Source: Corbicula japonica (taxonomy: Eukaryota > Mollusca > Bivalvia > Venerida > Cyrenidae). From it: DNA of 64,000 bases. Below are positions 13,101 to 22,601 of this stretch, one piece after another (the stretch's first letter is position 1; every line of letters starts with the position of its first letter). The stretch covers positions 1 to 64,000 of the forward strand of contig JAZAYU010000365.1 in the NCBI GenBank assembly GCA_038501625.1, read 5' to 3'. The translations under genes and the position numbers were made by a program. The notes beneath the pieces are model-generated. The model did no database searches. It saw nothing but the letters and a program-made list of their open reading frames with translations, and was not told the DNA's origin.

Positions 13101-14786
13101 TTGTTTGTTTCGGGTTTAACGCCTGGTTTCAACAGCTTTCTAGGTTATATCCCGGCGGTCAGTCCACCTAACCGCTGTTCCTGGGTCTCCAACCAGTACT
13201 AACCAATTTCTCCGCAAGCGACTGACTGCTTCCTCACTTGAATCAGAGGTGAGGGACAAATGACTCTCCGACGCATTGTCCAAGTTCAATTGTTACGGAG
13301 AAATTTTTTTCCCGCCTGGGCTGGGGATCGAACTCACGACCCCTGGATTGACAGTCCGATGCTCTACCAACTGAGCTAGCCGGGCGGGGTTCTCTCTTGA
13401 AGCCATATCCTGTGTGCATTGAATCATGAATTAGATTTTGTATTGATAGGTATTTGGACAAATCCATGTGATGGGTCATTAACTTTTTAAATCATAGCTC
13501 ATAATGATGCTGTCAAATATGTAATTTAGAAAGCAGATAGCATTTTACCTACTTGGAATATAAAAACTGATTTGACAGGAAGGTCACAGCTCATGGGTAA
13601 AAATCAGACTAAAATTTCAGTAAGTTTGTTTTTTCGTCAACATCAAATATCTTGACTTTTCTGTGAAAATCAATCTCTTATTGTTGTTCAAGAGGTGACC
13701 AGTGTAGATCTGGATCTACACTGTTAAGATATGCCATAAAACCCATAAAATTGGAGTAAGTTAATTTACACTCCTCGTCAGGGCTCTCACTAGACTTGCA
13801 AATCAGGGAGGTTTTGTCATAATTTTGCTGAATTATGGAGAAGTTTGCAGTCAACAGCATTCTTGCCCTATATATAGTCTATACAAAATGACTTCTCCCA
13901 ATGCTCAATTAAGGGAGAAGTCTGTCACCAAGTGACCAAGTCTCCCTCTAGTGAGAGCCCTGCCACTATAATACCACACTAAGACAGTTACAAAACGCTA
14001 CCTACCATAGTCCATATCAGGCAAGATGTCATAGGAATGTGATAGTTCATTATCAGAAGACTCCATACCACTGTCACTGCCAAACACTTCAGGTCTAAAC
14101 AACAAAACATTACATTTTCCATAAGCAAGCACTGAAAATATTTTACTGTAAATTCATTAATTTTCATAAGGTAGTAAATTTTGTGAATTTCATAGGCTGA
14201 TTGATCATTGAATTTCAAACCACCATAGAATACAAAATTGAACTTAAATATATTTCAGAAAGTTGAAAAACCAAGAAATTAAGAACCATGATATGTTGTT
14301 TTTATACAACTAAAAAACCAGGTACATTTCATTTCCAATGAATATAAGTAATCTCTCCAGCACAAGAAAAATAGCAACTGGGTGTAAAACCCAAGTGTAA
14401 CAACCTGCCACAAGGCAAAATATTAAAAAAATATTTGTAGTAAAAAAATCTAAGAAGATCAATGTGAATATATGAAAAATACACCTAAATTTATATACAG
14501 ACAACCCCAAATCCCAAGGTTATAAAACTGAGAACGAAGACCTGTCTCACAACTTAATATGACTGGTTAAAAATTGAGTTCTTTTTTAAAACTGACCAAT
14601 GTGAGACGTGAGAACTTAAGACTGGTTTCCACTTAGTTTTGTAACTTAAGCAGGGTAAGACTTTCACCTGTGTTTGTCTGTATCATCTATATCAATTATC
14701 ATCTCGCACATTCCCGTGTCGTCACTTGTGATGAAGGAATTCCTGATATGACAGATCAGGAACACCTTGTTGTCCATCATCGCCAT
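4148..14786 (-). CDS. MAPKAP1: MAPKAP1/SIN1, essential subunit of mTOR complex 2 (complete, 11 exons, 503 aa)
   Basis: Coding exons, 5' to 3' on the minus strand: 14786-14668, 14094-14006, 12601-12479, 11038-10887, 10432-10263, 9822-9652, 8549-8440, 7655-7548, 6787-6653, 5545-5414, 4350-4148. Every intron is GT-AG and all phases agree, giving 1512 nt with the stop. The start ATG has a good Kozak context (A at -3, G at +4). SIN1 binds Rictor/mTOR, recruits AKT and SGK substrates, and links mTORC2 to Ras and membrane lipids. Visible landmarks: N-terminal [23 protein letters not shown] at residues 73-84, where Thr78 matches the human Thr86 AKT/S6K site; CRIM domain about 150-270 ([36 protein letters not shown]); Ras-binding-like region about 275-347 ([28 protein letters not shown]); PH domain about 370-490 ([42 protein letters not shown]). 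Human SIN1 is 522 aa, so length is normal. Exon edges were placed by eye and may differ by isoform. Confidence 0.97.
4436..4940. repeat. Interspersed element of the GTGACCTTGACC type in the last SIN1 intron
   Basis: Flanked by inverted AAACCAGGTTTTCAACG (about 4459) and CGTTGAAAACCAGGTT (about 4919). The interior has two related units of roughly 130-150 bp, each with GTGAC(C/A)TTGACCTTGATC and TGCCTCTTGATATAAGC. No intact coding frame. It lies between SIN1 exons 10 and 11. Confidence 0.7.
4943..5060. repeat. CCAAT-hairpin element (family A), copy 2, divergent
   Basis: Arms CTCAAATCTCAAGCATCT and CAGATGCTTGACAT face each other around a short centre; the right end ACTTAATTTAAGATCT is mutated. 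It sits in the last SIN1 intron. Confidence 0.8.
5265..5370 (+). mobile_element. tRNA-derived SINE fragment in SIN1 intron 10
   Basis: A polymerase III A-box-like TTAGCTTAATTGG (about 5285) is followed by a B-box-like GGGTTCACTCC (about 5339). The flanking phrase GGCTATCCGATCAAC also appears, inverted, beside the copies at 59100-59500, so this is a dispersed family rather than a tRNA gene. The stems do not fold as a canonical tRNA. Confidence 0.65.
6019..6240. repeat. GATCCAGATC hairpin (family B) interrupted by a family A element
   Basis: The left part, GCTAACAGTGTAGATTCAGA (6026-), and the right part, GCAGTGTAATATGGATCTTAAC (about 6211-), belong to family B. Between them lies the family A hairpin at 6057-6196. 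A nearby related fragment at about 5850-5925 has GTGTAGATCCAGGTAG and GATCTGGATCTCCAG. The order shows family A inserted after family B. All lie in SIN1 intron 9. Confidence 0.65.
6057..6196. repeat. CCAAT-hairpin element (family A), copy 3
   Basis: Near-perfect inverted repeat, ends CCAAGGTTATAAAGCTGAG and CTCAGCTTTATAACCTTGG, centre near 6125. Facing CCAAT boxes lie in GATTGGCTGAAATGG and CCATTTCAGCCAATC. SIN1 intron 9. Confidence 0.93.
6315..6511. repeat. CCAAT-hairpin element (family A), copy 4, with a solo left arm
   Basis: A lone left arm (6315-6360, ACAAGGTTATAAAACTGAG...) is followed directly by a full hairpin at 6369-6511 whose arms match closely around GCGACCAGTCGC. This suggests an insertion into, or a tandem rearrangement of, an older copy. 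Confidence 0.88.
6512..6601. repeat. CCAAT-hairpin element (family A), copy 5, degraded
   Basis: Recognisable by GTTTAGTTTTATAACCT at its right end and AGATTGGTTGAAACTGAG on the left. Much of the arm symmetry is lost. It abuts the previous copy, just downstream of SIN1 exon 9 in transcript sense. Confidence 0.6.
7368..7495. repeat. CCAAT-hairpin element (family A), copy 6
   Basis: Left end CTCAAGATCATAAACC; arms AGCATCTGATTGGTTGAA and AACCAATCAAAAGCTTGAG. It lies about 50 bp from the splice donor of SIN1 exon 8 (7548), on the intron side. Confidence 0.8.
9195..9340. repeat. CCAAT-hairpin element (family A), copy 7
   Basis: Near-perfect palindrome: GCCCAAGGTTATAAAACTG at the left, CAGTTTTATAACCTTCAG at the right, centre GTGACCAGTCGC near 9260-9272. 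SIN1 intron 6. Confidence 0.93.
9358..9612. repeat. GATCCAGATC hairpin element (family B), best copy
   Basis: Inverted segments: GTGTAGATCCAGATCAGC (about 9412) faces GCTGATCTGGATCTACAC (about 9550). Between them is a second pair, CTGGATTTGCACTGG and GTGAAGATCTGGATCAG. The outer ends have CCTTTACTAC and AAAGG. No coding frame. It lies between SIN1 exons 6 and 7. Confidence 0.8.
9893..9985. repeat. GATCCAGATC hairpin element (family B), partial
   Basis: Contains ACCAGTTTAGATACAGATCAGC and TTGATCTGGATCTT in the expected order, about 70 bp upstream of SIN1 exon 6 in transcript sense. The right half is missing. Confidence 0.65.
11213..12444. mobile_element. 1.2-kb terminal-inverted-repeat element with a 6-bp target duplication
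   Basis: The left end CAGTGCTCCAGCTAGG (11213-) and right end CCTAGCTGGAGCACTG (-12444) are exact inverted repeats. Both are bordered by ATAAGG (11207-11212 and 12445-12450), a clear target duplication. Just inside both ends lie CCCTGCCC-rich blocks. No transposase frame is visible, so this is a non-autonomous DNA transposon. The CAGTG terminus recalls hAT elements, whose duplications are usually 8 bp, so the superfamily is uncertain. It sits in SIN1 intron 3. Confidence 0.88.
11864..11945. repeat. GATCCAGATC hairpin (family B), nested in the 1.2-kb TIR element
   Basis: GTGTAGATCCAGATCAGAC is followed by GGTCAGGGTCTGCACTGG, a shortened family B hairpin lying wholly inside 11213-12444. Confidence 0.6.
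12917..13060. repeat. CCAAT-hairpin element (family A), copy 8
   Basis: GCCCAAGGTTATAAAACTAAG at the left and CAGTTTTATGACCTTCAGC at the right, with near-complete arm complementarity around GGCGACCAGTCACC. SIN1 intron 2. Confidence 0.92.
13085..13395 (-). mobile_element. tRNA-derived SINE (about 310 bp) in SIN1 intron 2
   Basis: On the minus strand a tRNA-like head starts near 13388: GCCCGGCTAGCTCAGTTGG (A box), then TCGGACTGTCAATCC as an anticodon-arm-like segment, then GAGTTCGATCCCC (B box, about 13325). Beyond it lies a conserved non-tRNA body ending near a TTTGTTTGTTTCGGGTTTAA stretch (13095-13120). The anticodon stem has mismatches and there is an attached body, so this is a SINE and not a tRNA gene. 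The layout resembles mollusc SINEs described as V/Meta-type; that assignment is inference. Confidence 0.8.
13688..13735. repeat. GATCCAGATC hairpin (family B), minimal copy
   Basis: AGTGTAGATCTGGATCTACACT is a perfect 22-bp inverted repeat, the collapsed core of the family. SIN1 intron 2, about 270 bp downstream of exon 2 in transcript sense. Confidence 0.6.
14512..14650. repeat. CCAAT-hairpin element (family A), copy 9, divergent
   Basis: CCCAAGGTTATAAAACTGAG at the left and CTTAGTTTTGTAACTTAAG at the right; the inner arms have diverged. It lies 18 bp past the donor of SIN1 exon 1, inside intron 1. Confidence 0.75.
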
Positions 14787-15165
14787 GGTTACTGGTCACA
14801 AGGATTCACAGTTTCTTAAGAGAGATAAAAATATCAAGATGTGTAACTGTACAAAAATGATACATATCAAAAATTGCAACATTCAGAAAACACTGTTCCT
14901 AAATGTGCTGACAAAAAAAAATGTACACAATAAGAAAACCTATAAAGTTCTTGAAATGTTGGAGTATTTTTACTCATGGAAGTTTAGAACATTATTTATT
15001 AGGGTAAACCAACCTCTCATTCACCACGTCATGATATTTTTTAATCAAGGTGAAGTCAGACAACGATTAGCAAGAGTGTTACAGTGACTGATGTCTATGT
15101 TCAGCCCAGGGCATGTCTTTTGGCTTGGATTTGCAAAGAGCTATAGCAGTTTGTTTATGTGGCAG
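14787..15165. other. Upstream flank of SIN1
   Basis: This interval should contain the SIN1 5' UTR and promoter. No CpG-rich segment, TATA box at a convincing distance, or coding exon stands out. The stretch is AT-rich and otherwise featureless. Confidence 0.4.
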
Positions 15166-15270
15166 ATAAAGGTCTGGGAAAGAGTTGCCTAGACCAGGAT
15201 TCGAACCTTAGACCTATGGCTTACCGTGCAGACGCTCTACCAATTGAGCTACCTAGGTGGCTGGTATGAT
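15165..15270 (-). mobile_element. tRNA-derived SINE head, copy 1
   Basis: Minus strand: CCACCTAGGTAGCTCAATTGG (A box) near 15262, GGTTCGAATCC (B box) near 15205, then CTAGGCAACTCTTTCCCAGAC. The copy at 15425-15530 shares the phrase CACGGTAAGC and the CTCTTTCCCAGACC tail. Two copies within 300 bp support a SINE family rather than a tRNA gene. Confidence 0.75.
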
Positions 15271-15424
15271 ATCTTTTACATTTCTTCCTTAATTATACGA
15301 GACATTTCCAAATTACTTGGAAATATCCGCAAGTTTCTGCCTAGGTTTGGGTCGAATACCCCAGCCAGATGACTCGCCAAATGTCTCCAAGGGTAATCAC
15401 CTTGTCCACTATGCCATTATGGCA

Positions 15425-15530
15425 GATTTGGGTCTGGGAAAGAGTAGCCTTGACAGGGATTCGAACCTCGGACCTTCTGCTTACCGTGCCGATGCTCTAC
15501 CAATAATTTAAGCGACCGGACCGCTGCTAC
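15425..15530 (-). mobile_element. tRNA-derived SINE head, copy 2
   Basis: Minus strand: GTCCGGTCGCTTAAATTATTGG (decayed A box), GAGCATCGGCACGGTAAGC, GAGGTTCGAATCCC (intact B box), then GGCTACTCTTTCCCAGACC as in the neighbouring copy. The A box is more damaged than in copy 1. Confidence 0.72.
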
Positions 15531-16797
15531 AAATTCTACATTTACATTCCAGTTTTGGACCTTTACCAGGTATTATGATATGGTCATCAATGATAAGCTG
15601 TTTCTTAATATATATGGGAAGGAAACACATGGGAGGGTTTCGGTTGTAGTGATGGGCTGTAGGAAAGTTGGACCACAGGTGACCGTATCATTGTTAAAAA
15701 ATAAAATTCCAATAAAGAAAAAAAAGTTTTTGTGTTTTTGGTATATTATAATCAAGGTTACCAAGAAGCGGGTCCCATACACTGATAGGGACCTCAAAGA
15801 ACTGAAAAATGTTATCATTAAAACAAACAAATCTAGCTGAAACAATACAGCAATAGATGAGTCTTGTATCATACTAACATGTGGTTGGACATGCGCCGAA
15901 CACCTGCAAGTGCAACCCTGAAGTAGGGAGGTTCATGGTTAAGGCTTTTTTTAACTTACCTTCTGGCATAATGCAATTTACCCGATACTTTATCAATATT
16001 TTTTTCTATGAAAAACTAAAATTTATAGTTTGATTTGGGCTTTTATCTATAAAGTAATATGTTATATTTTAAACAGAGTTTAAAAAAAATATGTTTTGTG
16101 TTTTTGAGCGAGAAAAAAGTAATTTTCTATGATCATCTCCAAAAAGTTTTTTTTATTTGCTGCCATTTTGAAAATTTTCTGCATAACGGGGTATGTTCTT
16201 AATCGACAATATCTCAGCTGTTTCTAGACATTTCTTCAAAATTCTTTTTGCAATTGGTTAACCTAATCCTGATCTTTGTTTTCTATATAAAATAATGCAG
16301 ACAACCTTAGTTCATGACCGTTTAGAATGTCAAGAAATAAGGTAAAGTTCTTATGAGTACTTTTGTACTTCTATGAAATAATATGAAATTGAATAAAATG
16401 TAACCTAATGAAGTGTATATAATTTTTATAAATAGAATTTTTTTTAAAATATTTCATTAATATTATTGGGCAGGGCAATTAAACAACTATACATGCTGTT
16501 TTTGTCCACTTGTTTTTTAATACTATTTCATGTATTATAAATAGATCATGATAATTGTCAATAGTTGAAATATCTTACTAAAACTTACAGGCTCAATCAA
16601 ACCGAGCCTGCAGTATTTTCATATTTGTCGTGTTCGGTGGCTTTCAAAGTTCCCTTTTCATCTATTACATTGCATTCAAAAAGATTGTAAGATTGACCAA
16701 TGGAGTCATCAGAGCCTTATCACCTTTTTTTAATACAGTGGAATATAAAAAAATAAATTTCATGATTGCAATCACAATTATGAGAGACCAGATATGT
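15531..16797. other. Non-coding, AT-rich stretch
   Basis: No supported gene. The segment at about 16575-16660 (CAGGCTCGG-type ends, then GTCGTGTTCGGTGGCTTTCAAAG) is the inverse of one at about 40928-41005. It has further relatives at 43885 and 49845, and marks an interspersed family (listed separately). Confidence 0.5.
16575..16660 (-). repeat. Interspersed repeat fragment shared with 40.9, 43.9 and 49.8 kb
   Basis: Reads on the minus strand as GATGAAAAGGGAACTTTGAAAG, CCACCGAACACGACAAATA, then GCAGGCTCGG. It matches 40932-41008 almost base for base in inverse orientation. Confidence 0.75.
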
Positions 16798-18647
16798 GTA
16801 CAGTACAGGTCGGGTGTCATTTACATTTTTCACCCATCACCGCGTTTCAGGGTCAACGCGACATCCAATTTTTTTCGGGTGATCACGGGTGATCGTCGAT
16901 CTTGCCACCGCGATCACTAGACAAGAAAATCACGGTGATTTGCCGTGATTTATCAGCGCGAATCGCGGTGAAGATTTACCTGCGATTTAAAGACGTTCTT
17001 CCAAATTTATTTATTTACAAATGTAAAAAGAAATATGTTGTTCGTATTTTCGTATCAAAGAAAAAACTTAAACTTGATCAATGCACAAATATATTGTCCA
17101 TTATTTGAAAAACTGGAGTTTTCACACCTTCCGTGTTGACATTAACACCTTTGTGCATGCCCCGTAAATTGCTGCCAATTATGCTTCTAAGCGGTATATT
17201 GTCACGGTCATTGCAAAATAACTAGCTTGCAAACATTACAAAAAAATCTTTTAGAATGAGTAAACTCATTTAAAAAGTGAACAAAAGTTATTAAATTGTT
17301 AATTATTTTCTGGCAAATTATAAGAATTCATCGACAAGTAGAGTATTTATGCCTCAGATCGGAGCTCAATTTCATTTAAAATACGAGTATAAATGCGGTT
17401 GAAACACACAGTAAACTGGAAATAATAGATCATTATCGAGAGAGAAAAGTGAAAAAAAAATGTGTCGTTCTTACCTTATCGTTTCCTTACTTGTTATTTG
17501 GATGAAAGATAAATGTATAATATTCCTTTTAATAATTACTCCGAACATGCTGAGAAAATAAATAACGGTGAAAATATAACAGCCAAGTACATTAGCTACA
17601 TGTATAAAATCCATCTCGTCAGTATTTTTCCCCAATCCCTTCCTAAAACATCTTTATTTATGAGCAATCAACACCTGTTTGAACACCTGTGTGATCAGCA
17701 TTGTATATTTCATCATCACGTCTGTTTATTAACTTCAAAAAGAACGCCGACGAGTAATACTGATTTTCCGAGATCAAAGGTGCCGTGTTGGGTAAAAAAC
17801 TATTGATCAAACGTCGGCGTTCTTTATTCTTAACAGATTGACTCATTTGTCAACTCTCAACAAAAAATTAAGATTGCTCGAAACAAATTAGAGTTGTACA
17901 TTGTATAATCAAAACATGCTGGAAATTAATAGCATATGCCTGTGACAAATGTTATTTAAATAAACGATGTTTGTGTTCACGACTTACTCATTGCATTCAA
18001 AATGTTCGTTGAAGAGTTGATTTGTCGTTGAGTAGTGTGTCACTTTTGTTTGGCAATCAACAAAGCTGTTGATAATTTGTGTTTTATATGGATTAATTAA
18101 CCCCAAGCTTCTTACGTTGACAGGTAAGCACTTTCAAAATAGTTATTGACTAATTTATGTCAGTTTGCAAAAATCGGGCGTCGGTGATAAAACCAAGCTC
18201 TGTTATATTAAAAAGTTATTACATTTATTAAGAAACTTGATATTTTCACAGAAGATACGCAAACAATTTTTTTTTGTTTAATGCTGACGAATCGGCACGT
18301 CCGATTACGCGACTAAAATTTTTACATTATTTTGATAAATATTACGTTCAAATTGGTTAAAGAAAGAATGTTTTACATTAAAAAAAACTACATTTTAATT
18401 GTTAATTAACACTCGTTTCTCGAAAGATTTTTCACCGCGATCCCCCGCGATCGACCCTGAAGCTAAACTGCTGACGATGAACACGAGAAGAGCGAGAATG
18501 ACTGCAGAATTATCGCCGCGAATCACGGCAAATCACCCGGAAATCGCCGCGTCGGAAGGACATATTCGCGGTGAATTTCCACCCGGACTGATTTATTAAC
18601 GCGGTGGACGGGTGAAAAATGTAAAAGACACCCGAGCTGTACTGTAC
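16798..18647. mobile_element. 1.85-kb element with 47-bp terminal inverted repeats
   Basis: The left end GTACAGTACAGGTCGGGTGTC... and the right end ...GACACCCGAGCTGTACTGTAC are inverted matches for about 47 bp, with only a few differences, including the shared block TTACATTTTTCACCC. Just inside both ends are CpG-rich subterminal motifs (CGCGATC, GCCGTGATTT, CGCGGTGAA) in an otherwise AT-rich interior. An internal short hairpin GAACGCCGACG/CGTCGGCGTTC lies at about 17741-17823. No transposase is recognisable, so the element is non-autonomous. The target duplication is unclear. Confidence 0.85.
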
Positions 18648-20166
18648 ATGACACTTCTGACAAGCTACAGATGATACTACATTTATGCAATACCTGTGAC
18701 TATTGACAGTTGAACTAGTTGTTGTTGGTCACCTTTTTTTCCAATACTGGAATACTTATTCATGATTTCTGCGTGCCTTTATTTATTATTTATCTAGTGG
18801 CAATGTCAATTATAAATTAAATTTTTAATACTTTATCTGAAATAAAATTGTATGAGCATACCACATTTGAATAAGTGTAATAACACTACTTATTATTATG
18901 TAAAAATAAAACTTAAAGGTTTTGTACTCGTAAAATACTCATGAGTACATTAAGGAGTACTTTACTCGAGTACTTCTTAAACATCCGTTACTCAGTACTT
19001 ACTTGATTACTGAAACTCAGAACTTAGTGAAACCCTTAAGCACAGTTACTAGTAAGTCTTCCATGTGCTTTGTTGATAAATTTGGAAATAAATGTATGTA
19101 TGTAAATAACCTTGTTGCTTTAATTAGTTTTGTTACTAATTAAAAACGAAAATTAGTGAAAAAGCCTGAATTGGTTTTATAAATTTGCAAGTATTCTCTA
19201 TGGTTGATAGCAGTTGGGAAAAAAAATAAATAAACATATTGGTTTGATGAGTCATAAACTGATAAAGTATGTCTTGTTTTGATTTCATTTATCTGATACA
19301 GTCTATACAGTATGTGTCATGTTGTCCGTTGTCCTAGACCTAAACATCTGAAACTCCTCTGCATCGCCTGGGCCGTTTAGTTGATTGGTCATAATTCTGT
19401 AATTCCATACAGTGAGACACATCTTAGTTTTATTTATTTTGTATTTTAGGTATTAAAACTAGCTTTCCCCGTTATAGGTAGCGCCTATTGTTATATTATT
19501 TATATTTAAAACTCAATAAGTATCAAATCAAATGTCAAAACTTTTTTACTGTTGACTTCCGGTATCTTCTAGAAGAGTTAAAATCCATAAGATCCGGTAC
19601 AAACGGTGCTGTAGTTTGACTGTTTCACAGCGCATGCCTATACTTATTTTCTGATAACGACGGAGAAAGAGTATATGCTGTATTAAAGGCCGTAGACTGT
19701 TGCAGCGCACACTTTTCTAATAACAAAAGCTTCGATTACGATCCCAGAAAATTGTTATGCATGTCAGAAGTAGTCTTATTCCGAAAATTATTCCCCACAC
19801 GGTAGAGAGGAAAAGAGGGTACAGTACGGGTTTACGTAATAATCGATTTCAACAAAGACGCCATAAACAATCGGCGAAAATGAGAACCTGATGGGTTAAC
19901 GCATTGGAACGGCTTAATTGTGGCTAAGAAAAGCTCCGAAAACCAGATTTGATACGGACACATTGATATCTGGACGGACGGACGAACGGAAAAGGCGATC
20001 ACTTTATGTTGACTTCACGACCTTTAGGGATCGGGGAAATAAAAAGTAAATGCCCATGGTTACTAGTTCCCTCTTATTTCTGCACGTACATTAGATTACA
20101 ATTTGTGATGGTTTTGTTATACGTTTCATAGGAAATTTTTTAAACATATGACGGTATAACCTTTGT
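18648..20166. other. Non-coding stretch with repeat debris
   Basis: No supported gene. 18905-19030 is rich in GTACT/AGTAC motifs (for example TACTCATGAGTACATTAAGGAGTAC). 19800-20030 holds a fragment (GAGAACCTGATGGGTTAACGC) whose inverse recurs at about 27600-27640. It also contains a GGACGGACGGACGAACGG run typical of mollusc interspersed repeats. Confidence 0.5.
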
Positions 20167-20293
20167 CCACGGTCATAAAACTAAAAGTGGAGACAATTCT
20201 CATTTCTCGAGCATCTGACGACTAGTCTCCATTTCAGCCAATCAGATACTTGAGATTTTATACTGGTTTCAAAACGCATTTTATGATCGTCTT
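20167..20293. repeat. CCAAT-hairpin element (family A), copy 10, with a central deletion
   Basis: GGTCATAAAACTAAAAGTGGAG at the left and GCATTTTATGATCGT at the right. The left arm lacks the CCAAT segment, which the right arm retains as TTTCAGCCAATCAGATAC. Confidence 0.8.
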
Positions 20294-21879
20294 AAACGAA
20301 AGAATCTCAACTATCAGCATTGATATCTATCTAGTCTTATAAGTCGACTGCCATTATTCATTTTGCCATTAGGGTGACATTAGCTATGTCAATGGTATTT
20401 AAAGCGATATGTAATAATTAAGTGGCGGTCTAAGGGGGTGGGGTGTCCCCATTTTAGTTCAGGGTGGTTCGAGGTTTTAAGTTTTTGGATACAAATCAAT
20501 ATGACTCATGTTTCCAGAAAGAAATTGACAACTAGCTGGAAGCTAAATTGCTTCATTTGACGACAAAAATGCGACCTCTCATGTGGTGGTCTTGAGAGTC
20601 AAAACTTGGACCACGCATACTACTTTCAATTCAAACCTGTGAATTGCCAATAAACAACTTCGCACCCCTCCACACTTGCCACTGTGTGTGGCCAATCTGC
20701 TTAAATTTTTAATCAAAACAACAAAGAAGGAAATTTTTAATCAATTGAAAACTTAGTATTGCATCACCCGATCTCTCGTCACGGGCATTTGACAAATCAA
20801 ATGAAAAGTAACCTTTTGCAACTTAATAAAATTCGCAGTTAGAGTCTGTGCTATAAAATGTAACATTCATTCAGATGCTTATATTCACATTACAAGAAAG
20901 AAATGAAATTTGAATGAAAATTATACATGTATTTTCGACATCACGTCTGATGCGAATCATCAAAGACAAAAAGTAATTATCATGTCAACATATAAAATCA
21001 GAATAAAACCGACGTTAAAAAGTATATAATTCCGGAGAGTGAAAGAAATCGGATGTTTATTCTCCATGCATATTGCCTTACTTTACTTACACAGTATTCA
21101 GCCATCACTGAAGTTGACTATGGACTCGGCACATTAACGTTCATAAATTTGTTTTATGAAACTCGATTCAAAAGATAATGATATTTTTGGTTCAGTATCT
21201 CACACTATTTTTTTTTTGTTTCTAAACCTCATCCCGTCACTGACAGATATTAGTGCATTTAAAATGTCTTTAACATTTTCCAACTGGTGAAAGTATTGGC
21301 CACAAACTGGGAACCCTGACTTACAGACATTTCTAGCTGTTTTTTTTCTCTAATTATCAACTTTTCGGGTTGAAACATTTTAAGTCGCATATCTAGATTC
21401 AGATAATGAGGCAGAGTATTTGGATCGGAGTGCTTATAATTGCATTACTACTGTGCACTAGTAAAAATCAAGAAGGCCTATGAAAAAGTGAAATTTGCAT
21501 GTCAGGAATCACCACACTCGCAAAACACAGCCTTCCTACTAAAAGAGTAGTTCAAAACCTGCCGTAAAATCATCACAAAATACCTAAGAATGCAGGACGA
21601 CATATTGATTTTAAAAATTTTCCGGGGCATCAGTCTTGTGGACCCCCTAAATTAGTTAGGCCTCTTAAAATTCATTAAGGACTCTTACAAATATCATTTA
21701 TTGAAAACCCTAGAAGTGTCCGAGTGACTGATGTTCAGTTGTAGCTCAGTTACAAATTGACGCTATAAAAATACGACTTGCTATGTTGAACCCCCCTTGC
21801 TGAAATCCTGGATCCTCCCCTGTGTAATGAAGTCTAACTCTGCTAGTGTTTATCACAGCATTATTATATCACAGCTTTG
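20294..21879. other. Non-coding stretch
   Basis: No gene or strong repeat structure recognised. A fragment at about 21495-21545 (TTTGCATGTCAGGAATCACC ... CACAGCCTTCC) belongs to an interspersed family also seen at 23245, 34830, 42540 and 56320. Confidence 0.45.
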
Positions 21880-21943
21880 CAAGTGTAGATCCAGATCAGC
21901 CCAGAATCCATAGAATCTGATCAGAGTCTACACTGTTCAGTAT
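21880..21943. repeat. GATCCAGATC hairpin (family B), short copy
   Basis: AAGTGTAGATCCAGATCAGC faces CTGATCAGAGTCTACACTG across a 20-bp centre. Confidence 0.65.
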
Positions 21944-21967
21944 ACAACTACTTAATAAACGCCTTTG

Positions 21968-22310
21968 CCCAAGATCACAAAACTAAATGGGGCACGTCAC
22001 GGGAAAAGGTACCTTCGGACAGTTGACGTCAATCTTTGAATTGACGTCATAAATGTGAGCAGACGATAGGCCTATTAATTATTATGCAATTCGCGGTAAA
22101 AATACCAGTTTATTGTCAAAATGTGAAACAAAATCACTGTTTTGTTATTAGAAAACAATAGAAATTTGAAAGTTCTTTCTAAATATAGTAACAACAAAAA
22201 TGACACAAAAAAATGACCGTAGGTACCTTTTCCCGTGGCGTGCCTCAAATCAGGAAATCAATCTCAAATATCAAGCATCAGATTCTTAAGGTTTGAGACT
22301 GGTTTCCAAT
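21968..22310. repeat. CCAAT-hairpin element (family A) split by another inverted-repeat element
   Basis: The left end CCCAAGATCACAAAACTAAATGG stops at 21990. The rest of a family A hairpin resumes at 22245 (CTCAAATCAGGAAATC ... GATTCTTAAGGTTTGAGACTGG). The insert is the element at 21991-22244. Confidence 0.75.
21991..22244. mobile_element. 254-bp MITE-like element with about 24-bp inverted ends
   Basis: Left end GGCACGTCACGGGAAAAGG..., right end the complement CCTTTTCCCGTGGCGTGCC, each continuing into GGTACC. The interior is short and AT-rich with no coding frame. It interrupts a family A hairpin, so it inserted later. Confidence 0.82.
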
Positions 22311-22601
22311 AACAAACACCACCATTTATTGAGGGACCAATTCACACAGGTTTTAATTTTGCATGTCTCGCTAGGGTAAATAGCCTACGCAAACTTAAAA
22401 CCAAGCGAAACTACATTTTGTAAACTACATTTTGTCTTAATAAAACCTTATAGAAAAATACAACTGCACGAATTAATGTATGCGCGAAAATTTTATTTCA
22501 CGAGTTTTGTGCGAACATCGTTCTGATCGAATTATTTAACTAAAACTAAATATAAAAAAATCAACTTTCGACTTTCCAGCTTCATTACTTAATAAGGGTT
22601 T

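Noticed and set aside
13300..13390. tRNA gene (also considered at 15170-15530, 53290-53375 and 60700-60775)
   Set aside because: Each has A and B boxes, but stems are mismatched and the tRNA-like head is joined to a repeat body or has sibling copies, which is how SINEs look.
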